Shown one piece after another: positions 1 through 8,669 of a DNA stretch of 40,432 nt; position 1 is the first letter of the stretch; every line of letters begins with the position of its first letter. The notes beneath the pieces were generated by a model. That model made no database searches and had not been told where the DNA came from. It was given only the letters and a program-made list of their open reading frames with translations. This DNA comes from WGAL01 sp964570865 (GTDB lineage Bacteria > Bacteroidota > Ignavibacteria > Ignavibacteriales > Melioribacteraceae), in NCBI GenBank assembly GCA_964570865.1, contig CAZMZM010000018.1, positions 1 to 40,432 of the forward strand, read 5' to 3'. The position numbers and the translations under genes are program-made.

Positions 1-858
1 GTTGCAATTGTCGGAGCCGGAGTAATGGGACAAGGAATTGCCCAAACCATTGCTTCAGCAGGACTTGAAGCTAAAGTTGTGGAAAAAGACGAGGAGTCAA
101 AAAACCGCTCGATTCTTCAATTGGAAGAGAGTATGAATAGAGAAATTGCCCGCTGGGGAATGACGACAAGTGAGAAAAAAGCCATAATGAGCAGAATATT
201 TTGGCACACTAACCTCGAAAAACTTGACATGTGCGATATTATTATTGATGCGGTTCCGGAAAATTTGGAACTTAAGAAGGAAATTTTTTACAAATTGGAT
301 AGAATTGCCAAGAAAGATGCTATTTTTGTTTCGACAACATCTACTTTAAGTTTGGACGAAATTGCTTCCGTTACCAACCGTAAAGGTCAAATTATGGCAA
401 TGCACTTTCTAAATCCCGTTCCTAAAGTTTCGTTGGTTGAACTTGTCCGTACGGTTGACACTGCTGATGAAACATTGAAAAAAATTAAGCGTTTCGCATC
501 GTCAATTGGAAAAACTCCAATTGAAGTTTATGATTATCCCGGTTATGTAACCACCAGAACAATTATCCCGCTTCTTAATGAAGCAATGCATATATTGCTT
601 GAAGGTATTGCATCGGCACATGATATTGATACGGCAATGAAACTTGGATTTAATATGCAAATTGGACCGCTGGAACTTGCCGATCAAATGGGTTTGGACG
701 AGGTGCTGACTTGGATGCAGCAGTTGTGGCAAACACTTGGTGAACCTCGTTACCGTCCTTGTCCGATATTACGAAAATTAGTTCGTGAAAGAAAGTTAGG
801 AAAGAAAACCGGAGAAGGTTTTTTTAAGTATGACAGTGAAGGGAAAATATTAGAATAG
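1..858 (+). CDS. 3-hydroxyacyl-CoA (3-hydroxybutyryl-CoA) dehydrogenase, 5' end cut by window
   Basis: Probably oxidises or reduces 3-hydroxyacyl-CoA with NAD(H) in butyrate-type or beta-oxidation metabolism. The frame is open from base 1, and the first residues (VAIVGAGVMGQGIA) are the Rossmann NAD-binding loop, so only a few N-terminal residues are missing. The first internal ATG at 25 lies inside that motif and cannot be the start. The catalytic His/Glu segment MHFLNPVPKVSLVELVR is present, followed by the C-terminal helical domain with PLELADQMGLD and KLGKKTGEGFFKY. The family's usual PGFVVNR reads PGYVTTR here (541-558), so the active-site Asn is Thr; related 'GFVTSR' proteins exist. The gene is 9 nt upstream of acetate kinase and probably in the same operon. 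The family is certain; the exact substrate is not. Confidence 0.9.
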   Translation, partial: VAIVGAGVMGQGIAQTIASAGLEAKVVEKDEESKNRSILQLEESMNREIARWGMTTSEKKAIMSRIFWHTNLEKLDMCDIIIDAVPENLELKKEIFYKLDRIAKKDAIFVSTTSTLSLDEIASVTNRKGQIMAMHFLNPVPKVSLVELVRTVDTADETLKKIKRFASSIGKTPIEVYDYPGYVTTRTIIPLLNEAMHILLEGIASAHDIDTAMKLGFNMQIGPLELADQMGLDEVLTWMQQLWQTLGEPRYRPCPILRKLVRERKLGKKTGEGFFKYDSEGKILE

Positions 859-867
859 AGGAATCAG

Positions 868-2082
868 ATGAAAGTTTTAGTTTTAAATTGTGGAAGTTCG
901 TCAATAAAATATCAATTTATTGAAACGGAAATTGGAGCATCCTTGGCAAAAGGAGCAGTTGAACGAATTGGAATGGCATCTGCTATTCTTACCCATGCTC
1001 CGAGGAATGGAGAAAAGATTAGAATAGTAGGAGAAATATTAGATCATAAGATCGCTATCGAGTATGTAATTGCAGTGTTACTCAGTAAAAATCACGGAGT
1101 AATTCAATCCATGGATGAAATTGACGCAATTGGGCATCGCGTAGTACACGGAGGTGAAACGTTCTCAGGTTCGGTTTTAATTACGGATGAAGTGATGCGT
1201 GTACTGAAAGAAAACATTGAGCTTGCTCCGCTCCATAATCCTGCAAATATTAAGGGAATCAAAGCGGCTAAGGAGCACATGCCCACTAAACCTCAGGTTG
1301 CTGTTTTTGATACTGCATTTCATGTTAACATGCCTCCGAAAGCTTATCTTTACGGTATTCCTTATACTCTTTATAAAAAATATAAAATTCGCCGTTACGG
1401 CTTTCACGGTACATCGCACAGGTACGTTTCGATGCGCGCGGCTACAAGACTTGGAAAACCGATTGAGGATCTAAAAATCATTACGGCTCATCTCGGCAAT
1501 GGAGCAAGCATGGCGGCTATAAAAGAGGGCCGTTCGATTGATACTTCTATGGGATTTACTCCGTTGGAAGGTTTGTTAATGGGTACGAGAGTTGGGGATA
1601 TGGATCCTTCGGTAATCCTTTATATAATGGGGAAAGAAGAACTTACGATGATGGAAGCTAATACTCTTATGAATAAACATAGTGGTTTACTGGGAATTAG
1701 CGGTGAAAGTAGTGATATGCGCGATATAGAGGAGGCTGTTGAAGATGGAAACAAGAGAGCAAAATATGCATTTGACGTTTTCACTTACAGAATTAAAAAA
1801 TATATCGGAGCATACACGGCAGCAATGGGCGGTTTGGATGCACTGGTTTTTACAGGCGGTATTGGTGAAAATTCCAAATCGGTACGTAAAGCCATCTGTG
1901 AGAATATGGATTACCTTGGACTAAAGATAGATGATGAACTTAACGAAAAAGCTGATGGTGAAGCAATTATTTCAACTGAAGATTCCAAAGCTAAGATTTT
2001 AAGAATCCCAACAAATGAAGAATTAGTAATTGCGCTTGATACAGAAAGAATAGTAAATGAAATAAAAAATGAAAACGAATGA
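868..2082 (+). CDS. ackA: Acetate kinase
   Basis: Interconverts acetyl phosphate and ADP with acetate and ATP in the cytoplasm, giving substrate-level ATP in fermentation. The 404-residue length is typical. The ASKHA-fold signatures are all present: NCGSSSIKYQF at residues 7-17, HRVVHGGE, the GFHGTSHRYVS segment, the phosphate loop AHLGNGAS, and GGIGENS near the C terminus. The ATG at 868 begins directly at the conserved N terminus and follows a purine-rich stretch (AGAGGAATCAG). The gene sits between a 3-hydroxyacyl-CoA dehydrogenase and an SDR; the stop overlaps the next start in an ATGA. A butyrate kinase is less likely because the acetate kinase motifs match closely. No phosphotransacetylase gene is in the window. 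Confidence 0.96.
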   Translation: MKVLVLNCGSSSIKYQFIETEIGASLAKGAVERIGMASAILTHAPRNGEKIRIVGEILDHKIAIEYVIAVLLSKNHGVIQSMDEIDAIGHRVVHGGETFSGSVLITDEVMRVLKENIELAPLHNPANIKGIKAAKEHMPTKPQVAVFDTAFHVNMPPKAYLYGIPYTLYKKYKIRRYGFHGTSHRYVSMRAATRLGKPIEDLKIITAHLGNGASMAAIKEGRSIDTSMGFTPLEGLLMGTRVGDMDPSVILYIMGKEELTMMEANTLMNKHSGLLGISGESSDMRDIEEAVEDGNKRAKYAFDVFTYRIKKYIGAYTAAMGGLDALVFTGGIGENSKSVRKAICENMDYLGLKIDDELNEKADGEAIISTEDSKAKILRIPTNEELVIALDTERIVNEIKNENE

Positions 2083-2873
2083 TGGAGCTTAACCTTAAAG
2101 GAAAAGTTGCAATTGTTACAGCCGGTTCCAAAGGGCTGGGAGGAGCAACGGTTGACTTATTGTTACGCGAAGGAGCAAAAGTGGCATTTTGTTCATCACG
2201 CGAAGCGAGTATTAGTGAAAAACTAAATGCAATAGATCCCGATTTTCGTGATAATGTTTTTGGTGTTGTCTGTGATCTAAATTCAAGAGAGGCAATTGGA
2301 ACTTTTTATGTAAAAGTCCGAGAAAAATTCGGACCTGTGAACGTATTGGTTAACAATTGTGGCGGACCTCCTCCGGGATATTTTGATGATACCGACGAAG
2401 AGAAATGGGAAGCGGGATATAATCAAGTATTGATGAGTGCGGTAAGATTGACTAAACTTGTGCTTCCGGATATGAAAAATAACAGGTGGGGCAGAGTAAT
2501 TAATATTACTTCACTTTCGGTTAAACAGCCTGTCGATAATCTTCTTCTATCCAATACTTTCAGAAGCGGACTTACGGCATTTGCAAAAACAATCAGCAAT
2601 GCTTATGGTGAATACGGGATAACTGTTAATAATGTTGCCCCCGGTCATATTTTAACCGATAGATTAAAAAGTTTGATAAAACTGAAAGCGGAAAAAGCAG
2701 GTAAAAGTTATGAAGAAATGTTTGAAATGCTTAGTAAAGATATGCCGGTAAAAAGATTCGGTAAACCTGAAGAATTTGCTTCGGCTGTAGTTTTTCTTGC
2801 TTCGGAGCAAGCTTCCTACATTACCGGAGTAACGCTTCAAGTTGACGGAGGAATTATTAAATCCACTTACTAA
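2079..2873 (+). CDS. Divergent short-chain dehydrogenase/reductase (SDR), Tyr/Lys pair substituted
   Basis: An SDR-fold protein of 264 residues. The cofactor loop TAGSKGLG is at about residues 14-21, NNCGG at 92-96, and the active-site Ser at about 145 in INITSLS. The residues where an SDR has YxxxK are Ser158 and Arg162 (LLLSNTFRSGLTAF), so the usual catalytic Tyr and Lys are absent. The C-terminal NNVAPGHILTDR and ITGVTLQVDGG segments are normal for the family. SDRs with this SN..R pattern form a known subgroup, often annotated as 3-oxoacyl-ACP reductase or glucose dehydrogenase without proof. The start overlaps the ackA stop by 4 nt; a second ATG follows at once (2082). Function and substrate are unknown; an unusual reductase or a binding protein are both possible. 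Confidence 0.88.
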   Translation: MMELNLKGKVAIVTAGSKGLGGATVDLLLREGAKVAFCSSREASISEKLNAIDPDFRDNVFGVVCDLNSREAIGTFYVKVREKFGPVNVLVNNCGGPPPGYFDDTDEEKWEAGYNQVLMSAVRLTKLVLPDMKNNRWGRVINITSLSVKQPVDNLLLSNTFRSGLTAFAKTISNAYGEYGITVNNVAPGHILTDRLKSLIKLKAEKAGKSYEEMFEMLSKDMPVKRFGKPEEFASAVVFLASEQASYITGVTLQVDGGIIKSTY

Positions 2874-2970
2874 TTTGAATTCCACTTTACTATTTTAGTC
2901 TTTTGTGCAAAGTGTTTCCATCCGGTTTATATTCAAATCAGTTAATAGATGAAGTTTTTTCAATGATTTC

Positions 2971-3001
2971 TTTGTAAATCGGGCTTGTTTTTGTATATTT
3001 G
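2971..3001 (+). promoter_or_regulatory. Bacteroidota-type promoter upstream of uvrD/pcrA
   Basis: TTTG at 2971-2974 and TATATTTG at 2994-3001 are separated by 19 nt. This matches the known Bacteroidota sigma-A pattern (-33 TTTG, -7 TAnnTTTG). It lies 24 nt before the helicase start, so the leader would be short. The start is preceded by GAGGAA, a usable Shine-Dalgarno. Confidence 0.7.
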
Positions 3002-3024
3002 CACTTCTAAAAATTCGAGGAAAT

Positions 3025-5193
3025 ATGGACATATTAAAATCTCTTAATGAAAACCAAAGAGAAGCTGTAAAATGCTTAAAAAATTCTCAGATTGTTGTAG
3101 CCGGCGCAGGTTCCGGTAAAACAAAAGTTCTTACACATAAAATTGCATATTTGATTGATCAGGGTTATGAACCATCTTCAATTTTGGCTTTGACATTTAC
3201 AAACAAAGCCGCCAAGGAAATGAAAGATAGAATCAAGAAGTTAATCGGGAAAAAAGCCGATGGTATTTGGATGGGAACATTTCATTCCATCTTTGCAAAA
3301 ATATTAAGAATAGATGCCGTTAAATTAGGATACAAGCCGAATTTCTCAATTTACGACAGAGATGATTCAGTTGCATTGGTCAGCCATGTAATGCAGGCGC
3401 TTGATATTTCAACCGATTTGTTCACTCCAAATGCTGCTCAGCACAGAATCAGCAATATGAAAAACCATATGGTAACTCCGGACGAATTCCGCAAAAACTT
3501 CGCTGATTCTTCGGCCGATGAAAAGTTCGCGAATATTTACGAAGAATATAATAATAGATTGTTTGAAAATAATGCGATGGATTTTGACGATTTGCTTCTT
3601 AAGCCGATTCAACTTTTCGAAAAGTATCCTAAAATCGCCGCACATTATCGCGGGAATTTCAGATATATTCTTGTTGACGAATATCAAGACACAAACCGTG
3701 CGCAATACGAACTTGTTAAAATGATGACTTCACAAAGGATTAAGGTTTGTGTTGTCGGAGATGATGCTCAAAGTATATACGGCTGGCGTGGAGCAGATAT
3801 TTCAAATATGCTCGATTTCCAAAAGGATTTTCCCAATTCAAAGTTGTTTAAGCTCGAACAAAATTATCGTTCTACAGCCAATATCCTAAAAGGAGCTAAT
3901 TCGGTAATTGTTAATAATAAAAACCAGATTGAAAAAAATCTTTGGACTGAGCAACCGGAAGGTGATAGAATTACTGTTATTCGTTGTTCAGACGAAAAAG
4001 ACGAAGCTTTTCATATTGCAAAAAACATTAAAAAAGAAGTTCAGAAAAGAAAGATTACATTAAATGATGTTGCGATTCTTTACCGTACTAATTCACAGTC
4101 ACGCGCGTTGGAAGATGCATTGAGACGTGAGAAGCTCCCTTACCAAATAGTTGGCGGTGTCGAATTTTACAGACGGAAAGAAGTAAAAGATATTTTAGCA
4201 TATCTCAGAGTTTTGGCAAACCAGAATGACGAAGAGAGTTTACTGAGAATAATGAATTTTCCGCAGCGTGGAATCGGAAATACTTCAGTTGAAAAGATGC
4301 TTGCATTTTCAAGACGTTTGGATATTAGTTTTTTTACAACGATGGGAAGAATCTTTGAAGTAATTGAAGTTAAAGAAAGAATACAAAAAAATGTTAAGCA
4401 GTTCAAAATTTTGTTAGATAAATATATTGACTTAACTGAAAAACTATCTTTGTACGAATTAACTTCCGCTCTGGTTGATGAGCTTGGCGTTCTTAGAATG
4501 TACAAAGAGGAAAACTCAAAAGATTCATTAGCTCGTTATCAGAATGTTCAGGAGCTTTTGAATGCAATTCAAGATTTTACTAAAACCAATAAAGATGCAA
4601 CAATTGACGACTTCCTTGCAGAAGTTTCATTGGTAAGCGGTGTTGATCAGATGAAAGACGAAGCTAACTTTGTAACGCTTATGACAATTCACAGTGCTAA
4701 GGGACTTGAATTCCCTGTAGTCTTCTTATCCGGATTAGAGGAAGACCTTTTCCCGATTAACCGGAAGTTCGATACTGATGCCGATATAGAGGAAGAAAGA
4801 AGATTGTTTTATGTCGCTTTTACAAGAGCAAAGGAAAAGCTCTATCTTACTTACGCACGTTCGCGTTACAGATTCGGCGAAGTCGCATATCAGGACAGGT
4901 CAAGATTTATTGACGAGGTTGATCCTGAAGTTTTGGATGAAGCAAAAGCAGCTACAGCCCGATCCGGCAGAAAAAGAAAATCGTACTACGATGATCTTTA
5001 CAAAGGCGTTGCAGATCCTGACGCAGATAAACGTTCATACCGCGTCGGCAGTCGCGTAACTCATAAGATTTTCGGAACCGGAAAGATTATGTCTATTGAC
5101 GGCTCAGGCGATATGGCAAAAATAACAATCCAGTTTGAAAGTCACGGAATGAAAACATTAGTTGCCAAATTTGCTAATCTTACTTTAGTTTAA
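3025..5193 (+). CDS. pcrA: UvrD/PcrA-type ATP-dependent DNA helicase
   Basis: A superfamily 1A 3'-5' helicase of 722 residues for repair and for removing proteins from DNA. The motifs run in order: Q-motif LNENQREAV, Walker A GAGSGKT (residues 27-33), LTFTNKAAKEM, Walker B VDEYQDTN, motif III GDDAQSIYGWRGAD, motif IV LEQNYRST, motif V TIHSAKGLEFPVVFL, motif VI VAFTRAKEKLYL. The last 50 residues (VGSRVTHKIFGTGKIMSI onward) form the Tudor-like C-terminal domain that in PcrA/UvrD contacts RNA polymerase. Full length, monocistronic, with its own promoter upstream and a terminator downstream. PcrA and UvrD cannot be told apart by motif reading alone, so the symbol is tentative. Confidence 0.95.
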   Translation: MDILKSLNENQREAVKCLKNSQIVVAGAGSGKTKVLTHKIAYLIDQGYEPSSILALTFTNKAAKEMKDRIKKLIGKKADGIWMGTFHSIFAKILRIDAVKLGYKPNFSIYDRDDSVALVSHVMQALDISTDLFTPNAAQHRISNMKNHMVTPDEFRKNFADSSADEKFANIYEEYNNRLFENNAMDFDDLLLKPIQLFEKYPKIAAHYRGNFRYILVDEYQDTNRAQYELVKMMTSQRIKVCVVGDDAQSIYGWRGADISNMLDFQKDFPNSKLFKLEQNYRSTANILKGANSVIVNNKNQIEKNLWTEQPEGDRITVIRCSDEKDEAFHIAKNIKKEVQKRKITLNDVAILYRTNSQSRALEDALRREKLPYQIVGGVEFYRRKEVKDILAYLRVLANQNDEESLLRIMNFPQRGIGNTSVEKMLAFSRRLDISFFTTMGRIFEVIEVKERIQKNVKQFKILLDKYIDLTEKLSLYELTSALVDELGVLRMYKEENSKDSLARYQNVQELLNAIQDFTKTNKDATIDDFLAEVSLVSGVDQMKDEANFVTLMTIHSAKGLEFPVVFLSGLEEDLFPINRKFDTDADIEEERRLFYVAFTRAKEKLYLTYARSRYRFGEVAYQDRSRFIDEVDPEVLDEAKAATARSGRKRKSYYDDLYKGVADPDADKRSYRVGSRVTHKIFGTGKIMSIDGSGDMAKITIQFESHGMKTLVAKFANLTLV

Positions 5194-5210
5194 CATATTT
5201 ATATTTTATG

Positions 5211-5248
5211 AAAAGCGGAAACTCTCGGTTTAGTTTCCGCTTTTTTAT
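5211..5248 (+). terminator. Rho-independent terminator after uvrD/pcrA
   Basis: A perfect 13-bp stem, AAAAGCGGAAACT (5211-5223) with AGTTTCCGCTTTT (5232-5244), encloses an 8-nt loop and runs into a T tract. It begins 17 nt after the helicase stop codon. The A-rich 5' arm would let it work on both strands. Confidence 0.88.
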
Positions 5249-5395
5249 TTCTTCCTCTAATTCATAGTTTTTATTCATCTTCATTTCACCGGTTTATTAT
5301 TGTAATTAAATCAAAATCAATTTTAGTTTTAACCTTAATTTTATAACTTCTTTCATATATTTAAAAATATAATTTTTGAAAATTAGAGGTTAAAA

Positions 5396-8266
5396 GTGTT
5401 CGAAAAATTTCATACAAGACATATTGGAATTTCTGATAATGACGTTAATGAAATGTTATCCGTTATCGGTGAAGATTCCGTTGATTCGTTAGTCAACAAA
5501 ACTATACCCAACCATATATTGCTACCGGAAAAACTTGACTTAGACCAGCCTTTAACTGAAAATGAAATGTTGGAAAAGATGAGAGTATTAGCCGGTAAAA
5601 ATAAAATTTATAAATCTTATATCGGATTAGGTTACTATCCGGCAATTACTCCTTCTGTTATTCAAAGAAATGTTGTTGAAAATCCCGGATGGTACACGCA
5701 ATACACTCCTTATCAGGCTGAGATTTCACAAGGGAGACTTGAAGTATTGCTTAATTTCCAAACAATGGTGGCGGATTTAACCGGAATGGAAATAGCGAAT
5801 GCTTCGTTGTTAGATGAAGGAACGGCAGCAGGCGAAGCTGTTATGATGCTTTATAATGCGCGTAAACGCAATAAGAAAAATGCCAATAAAGTTTTTATTG
5901 ATGAAAATATATTTCCTCAAACTAAAGATGTAATTCTTTCCAGAACAGAACCGAGAGGAATAGAAGTAGTTTTTGATGATATGAATTCATTCGATTTTAA
6001 CGAAGAGTATTTTGCTGTTCTTGTTCAGAATCCGAATAATTACGGCGAAGTTTCAGATTATTCGGAACTTTTCGGTAAAGCAAAGGAAAACGGTATTTAT
6101 ATTGCAGTAATTGCAGATCTGCTGAGTTTGGCTCTGATTACGCCTCCGGGTGAAATAGGTGCCGATGTTGTTTTGGGAAACTCACAGAGATTCGGACAGG
6201 CAATGGGATTCGGCGGACCACACGCCGCTTATTTTGCAACTAAGGAAGAATTTAAACGTCAGTTACCGGGAAGAATAATTGGAGTCTCTGTAGATAGAAC
6301 CGGTAAACGTGCTTTTCGTATGGCTTTGCAGACACGCGAACAACATATAAAAAGGGAAAAAGCTACAAGCAATATTTGTACGGCACAAGTTTTACTTGCC
6401 ATTATTGCCGGTTTCTATGGAGTGTACCACGGTCCGGATGGAATAAAACAAATTGCAAAGAGAATTAATAAACTCACAATTGCTCTTGATAAAGGATTGA
6501 AAAAACTCGGTTTTGTACAAATAAATAATAGCTATTTCGATACTCTTAAAATAGAAGTCAACGATATCGAATCGGAAATGTTGAAAACAATATCTATCAA
6601 AGAAGGTGTTAATTTCAGATGGGATATGAACGGCTATGTCGGAATATCATTATCCGAAGTTACTACAGACAAAGATGTTGATAAACTTTTACAAATCTTT
6701 TCCGAAGTTGTCTCGAAAGATAAACCGGTTTTAGATTACAAAGCAATTTACGAGTCTGATGAATTATCGTGGGATGTAAATATTAATAGAAAAACAAATT
6801 TTATGACTCATCCGGTTTTTAATAAGTACAGAAGCGAAACCGAAATGATGAGATATATAAAAAGTTTGGAGAGAAAAGATTTATCATTAACTCATTCGAT
6901 GATTTCGCTCGGTTCGTGTACAATGAAGTTGAATGCCGCTACTGAAATGTTTCCGTTAAGCTGGCCGGAGTTTACAGACATTCATCCTTTTGCACCTGAT
7001 GACCAAGCTAAAGGTTATCTTGAAATGATTGATGACTTAAAAAATGATTTGTGCAAAATTACAGGTTTTACCGATATTTCATTCCAACCGAATTCCGGCG
7101 CACAAGGTGAGTTTACTGGGTTAAGCACTATCATGGCTTATCATCGAGCCAACGGAAATCCAGAACGGAAAGTTGTATTAATTCCCGCTTCGGCTCATGG
7201 AACAAATCCGGCAAGTGCCATATTGGCGGGCGGAAAAGTATCTGTGGTTAATACGGATGAAAACGGTAACGTTGATATGGCTGACTTAACTGCTAAAGTT
7301 GAATCATTCAAAGATGAACTTGCAGCTCTTATGATTACTTATCCTTCCACTCACGGAGTATTTGAACAAGAAATTACCGAGATGGTTAAACTTGTTCACG
7401 ATAATGGCGGTTTGGTTTATATGGACGGTGCAAACATGAATGCGCAAGTAGCTTTAACAAGTCCGGCTTATATCGGTGCTGATGTTTGTCATCTTAACCT
7501 CCATAAAACATTCGCAATTCCTCATGGAGGAGGGGGACCGGGAGCAGGTCCAATTGCCGTTAATGAAAAATTAAAACCGTTCTTACCCGGACATGTATTT
7601 AGAAAATCAGACTCTCCGAAAGCAATCCGTGCAACTGTTTCCGCTCCTTTCGGAAGCGCGCTTATATTGACTATATCTTACGCTTATATTAAAATGATGG
7701 GCGAAGAAGGTTTGCGCAAAGCAACCGAAGCGGCAATATTAAATGCTAATTATCTTCGCGTAAAACTTTCGGATTACTACCGTGTTGTTTATACAGGCAA
7801 GACAGGTTTTGTCGGTCATGAACTTATTTTTGACATGCACAATTTTAAGCAAACAACAGGAGTTGACGAAGAAGATATCTCCAAACGTCTTATGGATTAC
7901 GGCTTTCATGCACCAACCGTGTCGTTCCCGGTTCACAGCACATTAATGGTCGAACCTACCGAAAGCGAATCGAAAGCCGAGTTGGATAGATTTATAGATA
8001 CAATGGTTAATATCAAAAAAGAAATTGAAAATATTGAATCAGGCAAATGGTCGCAGTTGGATAATCCGCTTAAAAATGCGCCACATACTTCTTCAGATGT
8101 TACAGTAGAAGTTTGGTCGCATCCATATTCAAGAGAAGAAGCTGTATTTCCTAAAGAATGGGTTAAGGAAAATAAATTTTGGATTGCCGTTAATCGAATA
8201 GATAATGCTTACGGAGATAGGAATCTTTTCTGTTCCTGTCCGCCGCTGGAAGAATATGAAGGGTAG
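5396..8266 (+). CDS. gcvP: Glycine dehydrogenase (decarboxylating), P protein of the glycine cleavage system
   Basis: The PLP-dependent P protein decarboxylates glycine and passes the aminomethyl group to lipoylated GcvH. At 956 residues this is the fused single-chain form, not the two-subunit GcvPA/GcvPB form. The N terminus has FHTRHIGI and the N-half YIGLGYYPAITPSVIQRN and YTPYQAEISQGRLE. The C-half carries the PLP lysine, Lys704, in HLNLHKTFAIPHGGGGPG, and the C terminus ends NAYGDRNLFCSCPP. The start is GTG with AGAGGT 6 nt upstream. The gcvT and gcvH genes are not here, though lipA lies 22 kb away. No glycine riboswitch is visible in the 5250-5395 leader. Confidence 0.97.
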   Translation: MFEKFHTRHIGISDNDVNEMLSVIGEDSVDSLVNKTIPNHILLPEKLDLDQPLTENEMLEKMRVLAGKNKIYKSYIGLGYYPAITPSVIQRNVVENPGWYTQYTPYQAEISQGRLEVLLNFQTMVADLTGMEIANASLLDEGTAAGEAVMMLYNARKRNKKNANKVFIDENIFPQTKDVILSRTEPRGIEVVFDDMNSFDFNEEYFAVLVQNPNNYGEVSDYSELFGKAKENGIYIAVIADLLSLALITPPGEIGADVVLGNSQRFGQAMGFGGPHAAYFATKEEFKRQLPGRIIGVSVDRTGKRAFRMALQTREQHIKREKATSNICTAQVLLAIIAGFYGVYHGPDGIKQIAKRINKLTIALDKGLKKLGFVQINNSYFDTLKIEVNDIESEMLKTISIKEGVNFRWDMNGYVGISLSEVTTDKDVDKLLQIFSEVVSKDKPVLDYKAIYESDELSWDVNINRKTNFMTHPVFNKYRSETEMMRYIKSLERKDLSLTHSMISLGSCTMKLNAATEMFPLSWPEFTDIHPFAPDDQAKGYLEMIDDLKNDLCKITGFTDISFQPNSGAQGEFTGLSTIMAYHRANGNPERKVVLIPASAHGTNPASAILAGGKVSVVNTDENGNVDMADLTAKVESFKDELAALMITYPSTHGVFEQEITEMVKLVHDNGGLVYMDGANMNAQVALTSPAYIGADVCHLNLHKTFAIPHGGGGPGAGPIAVNEKLKPFLPGHVFRKSDSPKAIRATVSAPFGSALILTISYAYIKMMGEEGLRKATEAAILNANYLRVKLSDYYRVVYTGKTGFVGHELIFDMHNFKQTTGVDEEDISKRLMDYGFHAPTVSFPVHSTLMVEPTESESKAELDRFIDTMVNIKKEIENIESGKWSQLDNPLKNAPHTSSDVTVEVWSHPYSREEAVFPKEWVKENKFWIAVNRIDNAYGDRNLFCSCPPLEEYEG

Positions 8267-8276
8267 TGAATAATAT

Positions 8277-8669
8277 ATGAAAAACAAACTTACTTGTAGA
8301 ATACTTGCCGAAAACAGCTCAATTGCTGTTGTTGGTTATAAACCGGGAAGAATTAGCGGTGACATAGCTCATCTCCTTGTGGATAAAGGTTATGATGTTG
8401 TCGGGGTTAATCCCGTTTATGAAGGAGAAACTCCGATACCGCTCTATAAAACATTGGAAGAAATTCCTCATCGTGTTGATATTGTTGATGTTTTCCGTCG
8501 AGCGAAATATATTCATGAGATAATTCCGTCCGTATTGAAAATGCGTCCTAATGTGTTATGGCTTCAACTCGGTATTAGAAACGACGAGGCAGTTAAGCCG
8601 GCAGGAGAAGCCGGAATTACTGTGATTCAGGATGAGTGCATTAAGATAGAATATTATAATTGTTACTAA
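8277..8669 (+). CDS. CoA-binding protein (Rossmann, YccU-like)
   Basis: A small cytoplasmic protein of 130 residues that consists of a single CoA-binding Rossmann domain. The N-terminal SIAVVGYKPGRISGDIAHLL loop, GYDVVGVNPVYEG, VDIVDVFRRAKYI and WLQLGIRNDEA match the CoA_binding_2 family; the usual C-terminal DRCIKIE appears here as DECIKIE. Members bind CoA, but their physiological role is not settled. The gene starts 10 nt after the gcvP stop, and its stop codon directly abuts the ATG of the outer membrane protein gene, so the three are probably cotranscribed. Confidence 0.87.
   Translation: MKNKLTCRILAENSSIAVVGYKPGRISGDIAHLLVDKGYDVVGVNPVYEGETPIPLYKTLEEIPHRVDIVDVFRRAKYIHEIIPSVLKMRPNVLWLQLGIRNDEAVKPAGEAGITVIQDECIKIEYYNCY

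Noticed and set aside
5250..5395. Possible glycine riboswitch in the gcvP leader
   Set aside because: The leader is plain AT-rich sequence without the conserved GGAGAG-type core or paired stems expected for that class.
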